A DNA stretch of 6,801 bases from Chitinophagaceae bacterium UBA4412 (lineage in GTDB: Bacteria; Bacteroidota; Bacteroidia; Chitinophagales; Chitinophagaceae), in assembly GCA_002400445.1 (NCBI GenBank), contig DGQO01000160.1:1-6801 (forward strand), in the 5' to 3' direction. Positions 6,246 to 6,801 of this stretch are shown here, in pieces. Positions within the stretch are counted from its first letter, which is position 1; the number at the start of each line of letters is the position of its first letter. The notes under the pieces were generated by a model. The model saw nothing but the letters and a program-made list of their open reading frames with translations. It was not told the DNA's origin and made no database searches. Position numbers and translations under genes: made by a program.

Positions 6246-6801
6246 CTAAGTATTTTCCTGCAACTGGTCTATCAACGCTTTTGCGCTTTGTAACAGCATC
6301 TCGGGGGAAATCATGTGCATGCAGGCATGATCGCCGCGGTAGCAGGGTACATTGCCAAAAACGGAGCATGGTCGGCAGTACAAGCTGGCTTGAACAATGT
6401 TGTTTTCGCTTTGTGCATATCCATTAAAACCCGCATAGGGATGGGTAGCACCCCAAATACTAAGCACCGGAATGCCAAACATACTTGCAAGGTGCATATT
6501 TCCGCTATCCATACTTACCATAAAATCCAGTGCAGCAATGATCTCCAGTTCTTCTTCAAATTTGAAATTACCGGCAACGCAGACCGCATCCGTAAATTCC
6601 TGCTGCCAGGTGGTAAGTAGCGTGGCTTCTGCTCCCGGGGCGCCAAAGAAAATAAACTGCACTGCAGCATTCGCATGGAGCAGTTGCAGGAAATTTTTCA
6701 TTTGCAGAATGGGGTACATTTTCTCTGTGTGTTTTGCAAAAGGCGCTACGCCAATATGAATTCTGTCTGGCTGCAGAAAAGGAAATGAAGATGACTTTCT
6801 C
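6246..6801 (-). CDS. Glycosyltransferase family 9 (ADP-heptose:LPS heptosyltransferase-like), 3' part only
   Basis: GT9 enzymes add heptose or a related sugar from a nucleotide sugar to the LPS core at the inner face of the inner membrane. The frame stays open to the right window edge, so the N-terminal acceptor domain lies outside. The ATG at 6719 is internal: the residues before it (IHIGVAPFAKHTEK) are the conserved opening of the C-terminal domain, with the APFAKH..K motif. Further on come IIAALDFMVSMDSGNMHLASMFG, the donor-binding region with DSGNMHLA, and VLSIWGATHP. Near the C-terminus is a Cys cluster C-x2-C-x7-C-x6-C (nt 6377-6321) in CRPCSVFGN...CYRGDHAC, which I recall from Bacteroidota members of this family. 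TAG stop at 6246-6248. First gene of the minus-strand row, 140 nt before the asparaginase gene. Family sure; the sugar and acceptor are not determinable. Confidence 0.93.
   Translation of the reverse strand, partial: RKSSSFPFLQPDRIHIGVAPFAKHTEKMYPILQMKNFLQLLHANAAVQFIFFGAPGAEATLLTTWQQEFTDAVCVAGNFKFEEELEIIAALDFMVSMDSGNMHLASMFGIPVLSIWGATHPYAGFNGYAQSENNIVQASLYCRPCSVFGNVPCYRGDHACMHMISPEMLLQSAKALIDQLQENT

Noticed and set aside
6717..6719. ATG at 6719 as start of the GT9 gene
   Set aside because: Conserved GVAPFAKH residues are encoded upstream in the same frame, which continues to the window edge.
1..6801. CRISPR array, tRNA, insertion sequence or phage/defence genes
   Set aside because: No regularly spaced repeats, cloverleaf-like sequence, transposase or terminal repeats seen; all long frames are explained by housekeeping or envelope genes.

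Overview
This window looks like ordinary chromosome from a Bacteroidota bacterium, most likely near Chitinophagaceae. That placement is inference. It rests on the character of the protein families, starts without Shine-Dalgarno sequences, and Bacteroidota-type promoter octamers (TAnnTTTG). There are six protein-coding genes, two of them cut by the window edges. I see no RNA genes, mobile elements, CRISPR arrays or signs of recent transfer.

Plus strand, 1-4405, three genes in a row. The first is the 3' part of a polyprenyl-phosphate sugar-1-phosphate transferase, which starts exopolysaccharide or O-antigen repeat units. After a 43-nt gap comes a large secreted M1-type zinc metallopeptidase whose C-terminal ~400 residues look like an outer-membrane beta-barrel. 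Two nucleotides after its stop comes a FemAB/GNAT-fold acyltransferase-like protein of unknown substrate.

Minus strand, 6801-4406, three genes in a row. The first is the 3' part of a glycosyltransferase family 9 (heptosyltransferase-like) gene. Next is a plant-type isoaspartyl peptidase/L-asparaginase (Ntn hydrolase). Last is ispD, the cytidylyltransferase of the MEP isoprenoid pathway. The two gene rows converge at 4405/4406, where the two stop codons touch with no base between them.

The loose theme is cell-envelope and surface-glycan building: a lipid-linked glycan initiator, an LPS-type glycosyltransferase, an exported peptidase, and IspD, which feeds undecaprenyl carrier synthesis. The asparaginase is housekeeping amino-acid or isopeptide salvage. 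The same octamer, TATTTTTG, lies in each of the three intergenic gaps, correctly oriented toward the gene that follows. I find no clear new defence or mobile system. The items most worth following are the peptidase/beta-barrel fusion with its tightly coupled acyltransferase-like partner, and the overlapping inverted repeats at the asparaginase promoter.
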